This document shows, piece after piece, positions 10,231 through 22,789 of a stretch of 56,649 nt of DNA. This DNA is from Zygnema cylindricum (taxonomy: Eukaryota > Streptophyta > Zygnematophyceae > Zygnematales > Zygnemataceae): the NCBI GenBank assembly GCA_037447655.1, contig JBBHKE010002075.1, positions 236,081 through 292,729 of the forward strand, in the 5' to 3' direction. The notes under the pieces are model-generated. The model did not search any database. It worked only from the letters and a program-made list of their open reading frames with translations, and was not told the DNA's origin. Made by a program: the position numbers and the translations under genes. Numbering within the stretch: the stretch's first letter is position 1; the number at the start of each line of letters is the position of its first letter.

Positions 10231-11400
10231 CCAAACACAAATGCATATCCGGACGTTGATTTCCCCGAATCGAAATCTCGTCCCCAATCGGCGTCGCAAT
10301 ATCCGACGCATTCCAACGATTCACTTTCAGATTTGAAAACAAGACCAATGTCAAGAGTTCCCGCTATGTATCGAAATATACGCTTGACGGCTTCCCAATG
10401 GGATTTCTTTGGCGCTTGACAATATCGACTTACAATTGAAACGACCGCCGAAATATCGGGCCGCGTACCGACACTTAGGTACATTAAACTTCCAATCGCT
10501 TCGCGATACGGTACATCTACCGTCGCTTCTTCCTCAAACTTTCGCAATTGACTTTTCGCATCCATAGGCGTCGAAATTGGTTTTGCATCGTGCATGGAGA
10601 ATCGCGCTAATACCTCCTTACAATATTGCGCTTGACTTAACTTTATATTTCTGTCCGCAGTACGAATCACTTCGATCCCCAGAATGTATTTTACGTCACC
10701 AAGATCTGTGACTTTGAAATGTTGACGTAAGTGCGCTTTTAATTCGTGTATACGTTCCATACTATCTGACGTCATCAAGAAATGATCGACGTAAACCGAA
10801 AATATAATTTGATCTTTTCCTTGTCCTTTCACGTACACTCTAGAATCCGAAATTGTACGTTTGAAACCAAAATCCAAAAGTACTTTGTGTAGTCGTAAAT
10901 ACGAAGTCCGAGGAGCGTGCTTCAATCCGTAGAGCGATTTGCGAAGACGCCATACCATGCCTTCCCGTGACATCACGCCTTCAGGTATCTTCATGTAAAC
11001 CTCTTCTTCTAACTCTCCATTTAAAAACGCGGTCTCCACGTCCATTTGATGAACATGTTTTTCTTTACAGCGACAATCGCCATAATCATCCTTAAAGCGT
11101 CGAATTTTACAACGGGAGCATATGTCTCCGTGTAATCTACCCCCTCTCTTTGTTGAAATCCTTTGCATAGAAATCTGGCCTTATATTTTACTACTTCACC
11201 CGATGCACCAGTTTTAGTTTTGAAGACCCATTTCTCGTCAATCGCTTTCTTTCCTTCCGGTTATTTTACTTCTTTAAATGTCCGATTTTCCACAATTGAC
11301 TTATACTCCTCCATGCCGGCTTCCACTTCGTTTCCCAATCACAGGAGTTTCTTGCCTCCGCGTATGATTGAGGATTGCCGGCCAAATTCTCGCACATTAA
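10227..11400 (-). pseudogene. copia element E reverse transcriptase
   Basis: The 10227-11168 frame gives a copia RT (FLNGELEEEVYMKIPEG, KSLYGLKHAPR, KYILGIEV, YREAIGSLMYLSVGTRPDI). The catalytic box reads VYVDHFL, with His in place of the second Asp of YVDD, which should abolish activity. The RT N-terminus lies in other frames at 11168-11400 (KWVFKTKTGASGEVVKYKARF) with a stop and frameshifts. Confidence 0.83.
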
Positions 11401-11403
11401 TTG

Positions 11404-12262
11404 CTATAAAAGGAATTCCGTCTCCTTCGCATCGGAGACGAAATAATGGGAAATGGAATTCTCTCCACCAATTTTGTCATAAGAAAGTCGATTTGGTTTC
11501 TTTCCTCTATTCTCTCGAGTACTCCGTCTAAGGACCGGAACTTGTTCCACAATCTTCTCCTCCTCGTCCACATTCGATTTTGAACTCGAAGATTTTTGAC
11601 TTTCCGTCGACATTTTGGAATTTCGGCTCGCATTACTCCGAACATCAATGTCAATGTCCAATTTCTTCCAAACTCGAATTAACATTTGATTTTCCCTTCT
11701 TGTTGTTGACAATAGATTCCGGCTCCTCATCGGAATCTGAGTCCTCAATTTCCAGGAAATTGGTAACATTGTCTACCTCATAGAAATCAAGATTTTTCTT
11801 CAATTTCGACGATTTTTCGATAACCGATTTGAAGTCTACATGAAAATTGACATTTCGGGATTCTTCCACAATGCGACGAACCGGATCAAATACACGATAA
11901 AGATTTCCTTTCGTGCTATAGCCCACGAAAATTCCGAGCCGACTTCTCGCCGCAAATTTCCCTTTCCTTTTCACTTGATCCACATACACCGTAGCACGAC
12001 ATCCCCAAATTTGTAGATGATGGAAAGCCGGTTTTCGCCCATAAAGTAATTCGAATGGTGTTTTGTCACCGGAAACCGAAGTAAGTCTCCGATTACAAAT
12101 GTAATTGGCTGTTAGGATGGCATCTCCCCATAATGAGATACTTTGACCGGCCGAATGCACCATCGTCCTCACCATTTCTTGTAAGGTCATATTCTTCCTT
12201 TCGGCTACTCCATTCGATTCTGGAGAATAAGGTGAAGTGAATTGATCATAGATATTGATCAT
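11404..12262 (-). pseudogene. copia element E integrase C-terminal half and linker
   Basis: The 11651-12262 frame begins just before SPYSPESNGVAERKN, which holds the last catalytic Glu of integrase, and continues through LTANYICNRRLTS and IWGCRATVYVD to GIFVGYS. The acidic linker passes to another frame at 11404-11769 (VLRRSTRENRGKKP). The N-terminal catalytic Asp residues are absent because the element is 5' truncated at about 12260. Confidence 0.82.
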
Positions 12263-12470
12263 AGATTAGTAGGTATTAATTGTTAACTGTTGATTATTAA
12301 CTATAAAGAATAAATTATTACATATTATTAGGTACGTTTTAAGTATTCATTAATGATAATTACTTATTGATATTGAAAAACAAGTAACACGTACTATTTT
12401 TATTAGTTATTGAATATCAATAATTAAGTATTGATTTTTAAATATCAATTATTAAGTAATTAAACCTACT
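12263..12470. repeat. AT-rich low-complexity stretch
   Basis: Degenerate repeats of words such as TTATTGATATT, AAGTATT and ATTAAGTA resemble the AT-rich parts of the LRR-gene introns. No coding signal is seen. It lies between the truncated end of element E and the first polypyrimidine tract. Confidence 0.6.
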
Positions 12471-13390
12471 CCTTCTCCCTCGCCCTCACCCGCCACCTCT
12501 CCCCCTCTCCCTCTCCCTCCATATCACCTCTCTACCTCTCTCTTCACCTCTGTCCCTTTCACTCTATTATTTTCACCCTCTCCCACATCCCTTTCCCTCT
12601 CTCACTCCCATCTCTCTATCCCGTTTCGTCTCCCCATCCTTTTCCCACTCTCTCACCCTTTCTTTCTCTCAACCTCTCACTCTCTCCCTCATTCCCTCTC
12701 CCCCTCTCTCCCTTTTTCCCCATCTCCCTCTCTCCGTTCCACCTTCTCTACCTTGCTTCCCCTATTACCTACTCCCCATTCGCTCAACAATTCGCAATTC
12801 GCTCTCCCCAACTTCCCATCTCCTCCTCTCCATCTCTCCGTCTCTCCCCCTCTCCCTCTCTCCCCTTCTCTCTCCCCCTATCTCTCCACTTCTCTCCCTC
12901 TCTAGCCCCCTTGCTCCTCCCTCTCCTCTCTACCCTTCCTGAACCTTTCCCTCTCCCCCTTTTAATCTCCTTTTCCATCTGTCCCTCTACCCCGATCCCA
13001 CTCCTATCCACCTCTCCTCACCGTATACCCCTCTCACCATCTCCCCTAATTCCTCTGCACCCTTCCTAGCTTCCTCCTCTCCCACCCTCGCACCCCCCCC
13101 TTCCTTATACCCTCCCCTCTCTCTCCCCCTCTCCCTCCCTCTCCCTCACCGCTCTTCCGCTCTCTCTCTTTCCCATTCTCCCCCTATTTTTCACCCTTTC
13201 CCCTCTCCCTTCGTCCCCATTTCCCCCTCCTCCTCTCCCCCCTTCCCCTCTCCCATCTACCCCTCCCCATCGTCTTTTGCCGCCCTCTCCTTCTCCCCTT
13301 GTCCCAATTCCTCACTCTTTCTCCTCCGGATCCCTCTCTCCATCCTCTCTTCTTCCACCGCCCCTCTCCCCATATTTTTCTCCCCATTCC
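12470..13390 (-). repeat. Polypyrimidine tract (purine-rich on minus strand)
   Basis: About 0.9 kb of CTCCCT/CTCTCC-type sequence, nearly free of A and G on the plus strand. It resembles the tracts inside the minus-strand LRR gene introns but lies beyond the last LRR exon recognised (14455-14526). It may belong to the 3' part of that gene. Confidence 0.85.
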
Positions 13391-14030
13391 CCTATCTACA
13401 AAAACGTTAGTGTGCCATTCTTCTAACAATTTTGTAATAGGGTTATTTGATACAATTATATACTAATAGTGATGCAATCATCCAAAATGTTCTTTCCAGA
13501 TTTAGCTTTGCGGAAAAATTTAGACTTCAATAAATTTTGTATTAGAGTAATTTGATTGCACTATGTAAACTAGTGTGAAGGATTATGAAACCAAAGAGTG
13601 TAGACCTCTAAAAAAAATTGATGAAAGCATTGTGTAAACTGTTGGAAAAAAACATCTCCCAGTTTCAATACTCCTTTTCATCATTCATCTTCTAAACCAA
13701 ACTTCCGCCTCCCCAACTCTCACGTAGATGTTGTCTTTCCCTTTCTCCCTCTTTCTCTTTCCACTAAATAGATATTTTTTTCTGTTAGTATTGCGTAGTA
13801 ATCAAATTCGACGGTGATACATCACCATTTTGGTATATCATAATATCCGGAAGTCCAAAAATTGACATATATCAGTTTTGCCGATAAATAACCAATATTT
13901 TTTTTTTAAATGAAACATTTCAGATGTGCGGAACATGCAGAATTTGAATAAGGTACGGAATGCACGGAGTGTATGGAGTGGAAGAACTGTATGGAGGGTT
14001 CATTAAGGATAGGATTTTTTAGGGAGAGGC
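13391..14030. other. No recognisable gene; intron-like unique DNA
   Basis: Mixed AT-rich sequence, with no LRR exon, splice-framed frame or transposon end that I could recognise on either strand. It may be intron or 3' flank of the minus-strand LRR gene. Confidence 0.4.
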
Positions 14031-14215
14031 CTCTCGCTCCCTCCCTCTCCCCCACATCCCTCTCCCGCTCTCTCCCACTTCCCTCTCAATCTCTTACACT
14101 CCCTTTTTGCCCCTTTCCCCTTGTCACCCTTTATCTCTCTCTACCTCTCCCGCTATCCCTCTATCTCCCTCTTTCTCTTTCCCCAACTCTCCCTCTCGCC
14201 GATTTCCCCCCCCAC
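14030..14215 (-). repeat. Short polypyrimidine tract
   Basis: CT-rich block of about 190 bp, purine-rich on the LRR-gene sense strand, downstream of LRR exon 8 in gene direction. Confidence 0.75.
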
Positions 14216-14454
14216 ATTTGATTAGTCGCCCTCTATGTCGAACCCCCATCTCGTGTTGCTTCCTTATTCTTTTTCGATATAAACTCTTGTAACTTGTTAT
14301 AATAGCGTTTCCCTCAATAAAATATAAAATCAAGAATAAAAGTAAAGCTTTGATTGTTTTAACATTTAATGCAGTAAACTATTGTTTGCAAAAAACCATT
14401 TCCGTTTAGACCACATTTTTGATGCGTAAAACAACCATAGTGTCATGATCTTAC

Positions 14455-14526
14455 AAGGTTTGTAGGGATTTCAATTGACCGATGGACGATGGAACGCTTC
14501 CACTCAACTTGTTGTAAGATATATCT
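14455..14526 (-). CDS. LRR gene copy 1, LRR exon 8 (last recognised)
   Basis: 72-bp exon, acceptor TTTTATAG, donor GTAAGATCATGACACTATG. It encodes DISYNKLSGSVPSSIG followed by QLKSLQTL. No further LRR exon was found between here and the retroelement cluster at 12.26 kb. Confidence 0.88.
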
Positions 14527-14739
14527 CTATAAAAACAGGCATCCACGAAATCAATCAGAAAAACAAAATTAAAACAAAAAACAAATATCGAGGGAAAAAT
14601 ATAGTCTAATTTACAATATTCAAAAACTCCGACTTGTTTACATGTATTCGCCCTTCCGTCTTCTTTTAGCACCTTCCCGCTTCCTCCCTATCTCCACCTC
14701 CCCCCTTCCCCCCACCCTCCAACTCAATTCTTCTCTTAT

Positions 14740-16130
14740 CGAAAAAAAAAAAACATAAATAGCCATTTTTAAATTTTACAAATAAAATCAATGAATGAAT
14801 AACCAAACTTTATAACCAGAAACTAATGCCAGAAAGACATAAAATCAAATTCTAATGGTCAATGCAGAAAAAAAAACTTACTCATTTTTTACGTTAAAGG
14901 TGTTTTTGTAAAAAAATCATTTATTATAATTGGAAGTGCTTAGTTTTTATAATTAATCATTACATTTATGTTTTATTAATGGTATTTGTAGACCATTATT
15001 TTTCATTTTTGTTAGGAATTAAGTGTTGATATTTTTACAATTGATTGTTTTTTAGTCTATAGTTTATTAACTACATTTTTTCCATTATTTTGTCTTATTA
15101 TTACTTACTAGGTATTTTTATTATTCTACTGTTAAAATTTCCGTATTCGTTATTGTTTTCGCTATAGTCGCTATTATTTTTTCTTATTTTAATTTCTATC
15201 GTTATTGTTTGCTAATTTTTTATTATTATCATTATTATTAATAGTTATTATTTTACTTTTTTAAGTTTGTTACTATTTATTTGTACTATTTTCATTATTG
15301 TTATTGCTATTGCTATTTTTATTATGTGTTACAAGTATTGCAATTTTTTTTATTGTTATTGTTAACATTGATTCATTTTTATTATTTTTTATTGTTGATT
15401 ATGATAATCATTTTAAAATATAAATGATTATTTTTAGATATTAATAATTATTATTGTTATTAGTTTTACTATGTTTATTTACAGTTTAATTATTATCAAT
15501 TAATGTTATGGATTATTCATTAAATTTTCATTTGGTAATCATAAAATACAACATAATCAGTGCTAATTAAATGTTATTGGTTATTAGTTATTATAAATTA
15601 ATTCTCAGTTATGAACGATTAATAATTAATAAGTAATAATTAGTTATAAATTATTAAGTGTTCACGATAATTATCAATTAGTAACAAAAGTATTAAGCAT
15701 CACTTATTAAATATGAATCATTCAATTTTATTTATTAAGAATTGATTACGAATTCATGATTATTAAATTTTAAACTTTGTAATAAATTATTGCTATGTCA
15801 ATTACTACCATGATTATTACCATTTTTGAAGTTACAGTTATCAATGGAGACTAATCAAAACTATGAATTATTACGAAATTATATGTTAATTATTAAGTAT
15901 AATCTCGCTGTTAATGATTAATAATATTAATTATTCTTCATTACTTATTAAATGTTAATTATATTGAGTAATTATTAAGTGTTGTGAATTAATTATTATG
16001 TCCTAAGATACAACTATCAATTACTAACATTTGACTTTTATTTACTAAACTTTAGATATTAAGTATTGATTTTAAATCATTCATAAACAAAAAATAATTA
16101 TCGATTCTCAAGTATTTATAATTAAAAAAT
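14740..16130. repeat. AT-rich, TTATT-type low-complexity intron DNA
   Basis: About 1.4 kb of degenerate TTATTATT, TAAGTATT and TAATTATTA words within the intron between LRR exons 7 and 8. No coding signal was found. Confidence 0.75.
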
Positions 16131-16139
16131 AAGAGGAAA

Positions 16140-17645
16140 ATCTTTACCCTCTCCCTTTCTCTCTCCCTCTCAACACCTCTCACACTCTCCTCTCCCCCTC
16201 TCTCTTTCTTCTCTCCACCCCCCTCTCCCCGTCTCCTGGTCTCTCCTCTTCAACCCTGTTGCACGCTCCCCCTCTCTTTTGTCTTTGCCTCTCTTCATCT
16301 CCCCCTCCTTGTCCCTCTCCCTCTTGCTCTTCCCCTCACCCCCGCTCCCCCTTTCTTTCTCTCCCATTCCCTACCCCTCCATCCATATCGACCTCTCCCC
16401 CTCCCATCTCCTCCTCTCCCTTTCTCGCCCTCACCGCCTCTCTGCTCCTTCCATCTCCCCATGTCTTCTCGCCCTCTTTCCCTCTCTTACACTCGCCCTT
16501 CCCTACTCCTTTCTGCCTCACCACCTCTATTTTACTTTTCCCTCTCCATGTCCCTCTCCCGCTCTCTCACCCTCTCCCTCCCTCTTTCCACTCCCGCTCT
16601 CTAAGGCTTCTACCCACTCTTTTCCCCCCTCTCCCTATGCCCCACTCCCCCTCCGCCTCTCCCCCTTTCCTCTCACCTCTTTTTCCCCCTTTTTCCTTTC
16701 TCCCTCTCTCGCCCGCAATTCCCATCATGCCCTCTTCATAATTTCCTCTCTTATTCTCCCCCTCTACGTCTCCCTCTACGAAACACTCCACCGCTCCCTC
16801 TCCCTCTCCCCCTTCAACACTCCGCCTCCTCCACTCCCACTCCCCATTTCCTTTTCCCCTCTCTCTCTATCCCCCACTCCGTCTCCCTTTAAAAATAATT
16901 TTCCCTCTCACTCTCTCTCTTTCTCCCTCTCTGTGTCCCTCTACCCCTTTCCCGCTAACCCCCTATTTCTTTACCCCTTCATCTCTCCCCCTATCCCCGT
17001 TTCCTCCTCTCCACCTTTCCCCCATTTTTCTTTCTTCTCCCCCTCTCTCCCCCTCCAACTCCCTCTCGATCTCTCTCTCCCACTCCCCTCCTCTCGCTCT
17101 TCCCCTCTTTCCCACTCTAACTTCCTTTCACACTCTCGATACCCCTCTTTCCAAGTGGCCTTTCTACTCTTCGCCCCTTTCTCCCATCCCTTCTCGTCCC
17201 TTTCTCCCTTTTCCTCTCCCTCAACCACTTCCTTTGCCTCATCCTCTCCTTCTCCCTCTCTCAGTTGCTCCCAATTCCCCTCTACCTTACTCCCTCACAC
17301 CCCCCCTCTCCCTCTTCCCAATCCTTACCTCTACTTTTGCTTCTCCGTTTTCCTCCTCCCTCTCGCTCTCCCTCACCCTCTCTCTCTCCCTATTCCTCAC
17401 TCTAGCTTATCCTCTCTTTTCCTTTCCCCGTCTCCCCCTCTTTTCCTCTCCCTCTCTCCACCTCTCCCCCACTCTCTCTCCTTTCCTTCTCTCCCTCTCC
17501 CTCGCACTCTTGTTCACTTTTTACTTCTTCGCTTTCCTTGTCCCTCTCCCTCTCCCTTTCCCTCTCTCTCTTATGTCCTTCCTCCTCCCCCTCTTTATCT
17601 CGCCGTCCCACTTCTTCTCCATATCTCTCCCACTCCCTCTCTCTC
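16140..17645 (-). repeat. 1.5-kb polypyrimidine tract in intron
   Basis: Almost pure CTCCCTCTCC-type sequence on the plus strand, purine-rich on the sense strand of the LRR gene. Long open frames here are composition artefacts (Ser, Leu, Pro only). Confidence 0.9.
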
Positions 17646-17646
17646 C

Positions 17647-18366
17647 TGTTAGGTTATTGGCTGAATCAGCGGATCGGCCGGATTCACGATTTCGTTCAGT
17701 TTATGTTTTCATTCGGTTCTAGTTTAATTTGTTTTCAGTTTGCGTCGGCAGTATTTGTTACGTCTTGTTTAGGTTTCAGTGTTGGCGAAGGTTCGTATCA
17801 TTAGGTACTGTACGGTTGGTAAGTTATTTAGTGCGTAGTACCGTGGTACGGTTTGAATTCCAGCACACGTTTAAGTTCGGCGTCACTTCTGTTTCGGCGG
17901 TGAAGGTTCTAATGCGTGTGTGAGTGAGTTTCCGTGAAGTTAGTGGAGTCGGTGGCGTGAGGAGAAAGTTGTGAAGTCGTGTAGTGTACTCTTGTGTTCC
18001 TATTTAAGGAGGAGTCTCAGTCTAGGAGTCTCAGTCTAGGATTATTATGCGTCTGTAGTAGGAGATGCATCATACGTCTGAAATAGTGATGCATCAGAGT
18101 TAAGTGAGAGTGAGTGTGAGGAAGAAGTAAGTTAGAGTAAGTGGAGAAGTGAGAGTAAGTGAGTGAGTGAGAAGATGTGAGTGAGTAAGAAGAGTGAGAG
18201 TAAGAGTGAGAGTTTTGTAAAGGAAAAGGAAAAGCCTTCGGCTAAATATAAGTATATTTGGTCGATGTACTTTGTTGTGAGATTGTGAGACTGTTTGTGT
18301 TAAGCTTCCGCTGTGCATATATTTCTATCCGGTTTGTTCGAGTACAACGATCCTGAATTTTTAATA
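17647..18366 (+). mobile_element. Possible solo LTR in intron
   Basis: A 720-bp insert of ordinary base composition splits the pyrimidine tract. It starts TGTTAGGTTATTGG, like the LTRs of elements C and E, has a CTATTTAAGG TATA-like word near 18000, and is flanked by TCTCC on both sides (17642-17646 and 18367-18371). The right end (TTTTTAATA) lacks the usual CA, and a TCTCC match is weak evidence in CT-rich DNA. It contains GTGAGA-type short repeats at 18105-18215 and a 16-bp tandem repeat near 18015. Confidence 0.4.
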
Positions 18367-19030
18367 TCTCCTCCTCTCTCTCACCTTGCCCATATTTATT
18401 TCACCTTCTCCTAACTCTCACGCTTTTAGCCTTTTTCCCCTCTCACCTCTCCCTCTCTCTACTTCTCCCACTCTACCCTATTTCTTCCTTCTCTCCCTTT
18501 CCCTCTGCCCTTGGCTTACAACTTTCTCAACCCCCTCTCCCCGTCTCTCTCCCTCTCCCTCCAACCCTTCGGACTAAAACTAAGAGACCCCAGTATCCTA
18601 CTCAACGGCCAGCCCGCCGAGAAGATGACAAATGTCTCCAACCCACTCTTCCTTTGCCTCTCTCTCACCCCCTCACCATCTCTCCACCTCTCCCCTCTCA
18701 CCACCTCCCTTTTTCTCATTCGCTCTCCCTCTCCCGCCCTCTTTTTCTCTACTCTTTTACCCCTCTCCCCCTCTCTCCCTCTCCTCTTCCACTCTCCCTC
18801 TCCCCCACGCCCTCGCCCTCCCTTCCTCACTCGCCCACCCCCGCCCGCTCCCTCTTTCTCTCCCTTTATTTTCTCACACCCTCTTCGTTTCCCTCCCCTC
18901 TTCTCCCTCCCCCTCTGCCCCCTTATCTCTTTTTTTATGCCTCCTTGCCTTTCCCCTCTCACTTTATTACATTCTTCTCTTCTCCTTTTGTCCCCGTCTC
19001 CCCCTCTCTCCCTCTCTCCCTCTCACCCCT
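18367..19030 (-). repeat. Polypyrimidine tract in intron
   Basis: Continuation of the pyrimidine tract on the other side of the 17647-18366 insert, running to the donor-side end next to LRR exon 7. Purine-rich on the sense strand. Confidence 0.88.
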
Positions 19031-19071
19031 GTTTTTTATGAGTAAGACAACCATAGTGACATGTGTCTTAC

Positions 19072-19143
19072 AAGGAAATAAGGAATGTTAATCGACCGAT
19101 GGACAATGGAATGCTTCCACTCAATTCGTTGTTATCCAGGTGT
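19072..19143 (-). CDS. LRR gene copy 1, LRR exon 7
   Basis: 72-bp exon, acceptor TGTCACAG, donor GTAAGACACATGTCACTATG. It encodes HLDNNELSGSIPLSIG followed by RLTFLISL. It lies between two long pyrimidine and AT tracts. Confidence 0.85.
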
Positions 19144-19389
19144 CTGTGACATGGCCATTTACAAAACCAATCATAGTTAAATGCTAATAAAAGGAAAAAG
19201 AAAAAATATATCTAGTTTACAATTTTCAAAAACACAACCGCAATTACAACCTCCCTCCCTCCTCTTTTTAACCCTCACCCGCTTCTTATCTCTGTTCTCT
19301 CTTCCTTACTCTTTGCCACAATTTGTCACTAATTCTTTCTATGTATCGGACAAAAAAATCACTTCAATTTCTATAATCAAACATCAACA

Positions 19390-20790
19390 AAAAAACTAAA
19401 AAAAAACTAGCAAATAAAATTCATAAAAAAAATATTTTGAATAAAAAAAAATAAAAAAACTTCGAAGCTCAAGAAAAAAATTCAACGAAAAAAATAATTT
19501 ATAAAATATTGTGGTGTTTTCCAAAAAAAATGAAAGTTTTCAAGATTTCTTTCCAAAAGTTATTACGATTTTTAAAGTTTTTTCATTTTATTCTACTTTA
19601 AAATGATAAGTTTGACTTGTCAACATAAGCTATTTATGTTTTACTTGTGGTAGTTATAGAACTTTGTTATTTAATTTTATTAATAACTACTTAGTGATAA
19701 ATGTTTTTATTATTATTATTTTTGTTTTTATGATCAATAATTTTTTATTTTTTCCTAAAAATTATTGCTTTTAACCATTTATTTTTTCATTATTCTCAAC
19801 ATGATTATTATTACCTTTTAATTTGAATTTTTACTCTAATATTATTGAAGATTTCCTTTATATTAAATTGACATAATTATTACTATTTTATTATTGATTT
19901 TGTTATTATTGTTATTGCTATAATTATCATCTGTTATTTACTAATTATTATTTTTAGGCTACAAATTATGATTTATTAGTTATCAGTGATTGAGAATTTA
20001 GTATTACGTATTTAGCATTAAGTATTGAGCATTGATTTTTAAGTATCACTTTATAAGAAAAAATAAAGTATTACTTGTTAATAATAACTAATTAAGTATA
20101 AAATATTTTTTCTTTATCATTAATACTTAATTATCAAGAATTAATTAATATTCATTATTTAACAAGTTTAAAATTTTAAGCATATTTTTTGTTGTTAATA
20201 CATGATTGTATTCATTTAAAAAAAAAAAATTAAGCTCTAATTGTTTGATAGTATTTATTAGCTCTTAAATTCTGATATTTAATAACTAAGTTTTATTGTT
20301 AAGTATCACTAATTAAGATCAATTATTGAGTATTAATTTTAAATATTTTAAGTATAAATTATAAATATTTTAAGTATAAATCTTAAAAATAAAGTATTAA
20401 TTATTAATTAATAATTATAGGTAATTAGGTATTAAATGAAAATTATTAATTTAAGAGTAATAAACATTAGTTATTGATACTATAATTTGAAATAATAGAT
20501 CAATATCAAACAAAAAGTATTAATTAAAAAACACTATTTTTTAAACATTAATTATTAAATTGTTGATTATAAATTATTATTTATTACGGATTATATAATG
20601 TTTCGAAAATTAAAAAGAAATTTATACGCTATAAGTATTACGTATTAGTCAACGATTATGACAATTCATAAATAATATTCACTTCGCATAAAAGTATTAT
20701 TTACTGAATTCTAAGTCATAAGTGTAAATAACTAAGTATTAAGTCTAAGGTGTAAATTATTAATAATCATTTATGAATTTATAATTATTA
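19390..20790. repeat. AT-rich low-complexity intron DNA
   Basis: About 1.4 kb of A/T-rich sequence with TTATTATT and AAGTATTA words between LRR exons 6 and 7. No genes were recognised. Confidence 0.75.
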
Positions 20791-22560
20791 AAAACCCTCT
20801 ACTTCTCCCTATCCCTTTCACTCTGCTTACTCCTCTCCACCTGTCCTCCTACCTTTGCCCCTCTCCCCTTCTCACCCTATCCCTCTCACTCCACCTCTCT
20901 TCCTCCCCCCCTCCCCCTCTCCCTCGCACCACCTCTCTCGCTATCCCTCTCTCCCTTTCCCCATATCTTCCTCTCACCTTCTCTCTCTCTCTCCTCTTTC
21001 TCACCCACCGTCCTAATTTCTCCTTCTCTACCTCAAGCCCTCTCTGCCTCTCTCCCTCTCCTCTCACCCTCTCTCCTCTCTCCCCCCCTCTCTCCCTCTC
21101 TCCCCCTCTCGTTCCCTCTCTCCCCCTCCCTCTTCACCTCTATCAAAATCTTTTTTTCCCTCCCTCTTCCCTTCCCTCTCCCCTTCCCTCTCCTCCTCTC
21201 TCTCTTCCTCCCATTCGCCCGTCCTCATCCCTCTCCCTTTTTCCCTTCTCCCCCACTACGGCCCAGACTTCTTTCCTCTCCCTCCCACCTCCCAATCCAC
21301 CTAACCCTTTCCTCTCCCCCTCCCCCTACACCTAACCCTTTTTCCCTCTCCTCCTCAATCCTTATATCCCTCAATCTTCCTCTCCCTTCCCCTATATTTC
21401 TCGCCCTCGCTCTTACCCTCTCTATCTCCCACACCCCCTCATTCTCCCTCTACCTCTCTTTTTTCTCCTTCCTCTCATTTCCCCTCTCCCCTTCTCCCTC
21501 CCGTTATCCCCCTCCCTCCCTCCCCTGCCCCCCTTACTCCACCTATCCATCCATCCTCCGTCCAGCTCACCCTCCCACTCCACCTCTCTCCTTGTTCTCC
21601 TTCTACACCTTAAGCTCTCCACTTCTCCCCCTCACCTGCTCTCACTGTCTCCCATTTTCCCACTCTCCACCATTCGCCCTCCACCTCTCCGTAACACTCC
21701 CTTCTCCCCCTCCCTCTATCTCTCTACCTTGAAACCCTCCTCTCTCTCCCTATACCTCGCAATTTCCCTATTCTTTCCCTCCATCTACGCAACCCTCTCC
21801 CGCTCTCCCGCCTCTCTCATTCTCTCTCTTTCCCTCTCCCCCTCCCCACATCCATCTTTCGCTCTTTCTCTTTCACCCTTTTCACCCCCTGTTTGTTCCA
21901 TCTCTCCCTGCCCTCATCATCTGCCTTTTTCCTCTTTTCCCCACTTCCCGCCCTTTTTCCATTCCCCACACTCTTCATTTCCCCCTTTCCTCTTCTCTCC
22001 CTTCTCCAATCTCGTTGACCCTTTCCACTCGCCCTCTCTTTCTGTCCCCTTTATTCTCCCCCTCTCCTTCCCTCCTCCTTTACCTCTCCCCTTCTCCCCC
22101 TCTCCCCCCCCCTCATTCCTTCCCCTTTTCCGCCTCTCCTCCTTTCCCTCTTCCTCCTGGACCAATCCTGCTCCCTCTTTTTCTCTTTCCCCCTCTCTAT
22201 ACCCCTCGCATACCCCTCAATATCACCCTAACCTCACTCCCGCCTTCCCTCTACTCCCCCACTCTCAGTCCCTCTCTCTCCTCGTCTCCATCTCCCTCTC
22301 AATATGTCCCCTATCTCTTTCCCCCCTTCCCTCTTCCTCTCCTCACTCTATCTATCGTTCTCTTTGCCCCTCTTGCCTTTCCTATACCTTTTTCCTCCCC
22401 CTCCCCTTCCCCCCTCTCGCCTCTCCTTCTTTCCACCTCTCTTTTTCCACATTTCTCCCTCTATCCCTCTCTCCCTCTCTTCCTCTCACCTTCTCTCTAT
22501 CTCTTCTCTCTCTCTCTAATCATCTCTCTCCCTCTCCCCCTCTACCTCTATACCCCATTT
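20790..22560 (-). repeat. 1.8-kb polypyrimidine tract in intron
   Basis: Near-continuous CT sequence on the plus strand directly downstream (in gene direction) of LRR exon 6. Together with 19390-20790 it shows the common intron plan: donor, polypurine tract, AT-rich part, acceptor (sense strand). Confidence 0.9.
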
Positions 22561-22624
22561 CTCTAAATCTTATTCCAGTCTCCCTTTTTAATGCGTAACA
22601 CAATCATAGTGTCACGTGTCTTAC

Positions 22625-22696
22625 AATAATTGGAGGGATGTCAAATTACAAATAGAAGATGGAATGCTTCCACTCAAGTGGTTGTAATCCAGCCAT
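22625..22696 (-). CDS. LRR gene copy 1, LRR exon 6
   Basis: 72-bp exon, acceptor TGTCACAG, donor GTAAGACACGTGACACTATG. It encodes WLDYNHLSGSIPSSIC followed by NLTSLQLL. The Cys-Asn replaces the usual Gly-Gln. Confidence 0.85.
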
Positions 22697-22789
22697 CTGT
22701 GACATAAATTTCCACAAAAAAATCATAAAAAAAGGAAGTAAGCAAATATAAAGGGGGAAAATAATCCATTTTACAATTTACAAACATTC

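Larger units (their letters stand above)
9235..12260 (-). mobile_element. Ty1/copia retrotransposon E, 5' truncated
   Basis: Read on the minus strand: integrase C-terminal half, linker, reverse transcriptase, RNase H, polypurine tract (9822-9833), 3' LTR (9235-9821). The gag, protease and N-terminal integrase are absent; homology stops near 12240-12260, where AT-rich DNA begins. It belongs to the lineage of element C, but keeps the RT and RNase H that C lacks. Confidence 0.85.

Noticed and set aside
12784-13429. Arg/Gly/Glu-rich minus-strand frames (also 54513-54977 on the plus strand)
   Set aside because: They are purine-tract translations of the same low-complexity DNA, not RNA-binding proteins.
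16259-17722. Long open frames rich in Ser, Leu, Pro and Phe (also at 18511-19091, 20849-22598, 24284-25719, 34546-34997)
   Set aside because: They are translations of the CT tracts in several overlapping frames; no domain, no start context, and they lie in introns of the minus-strand LRR gene.
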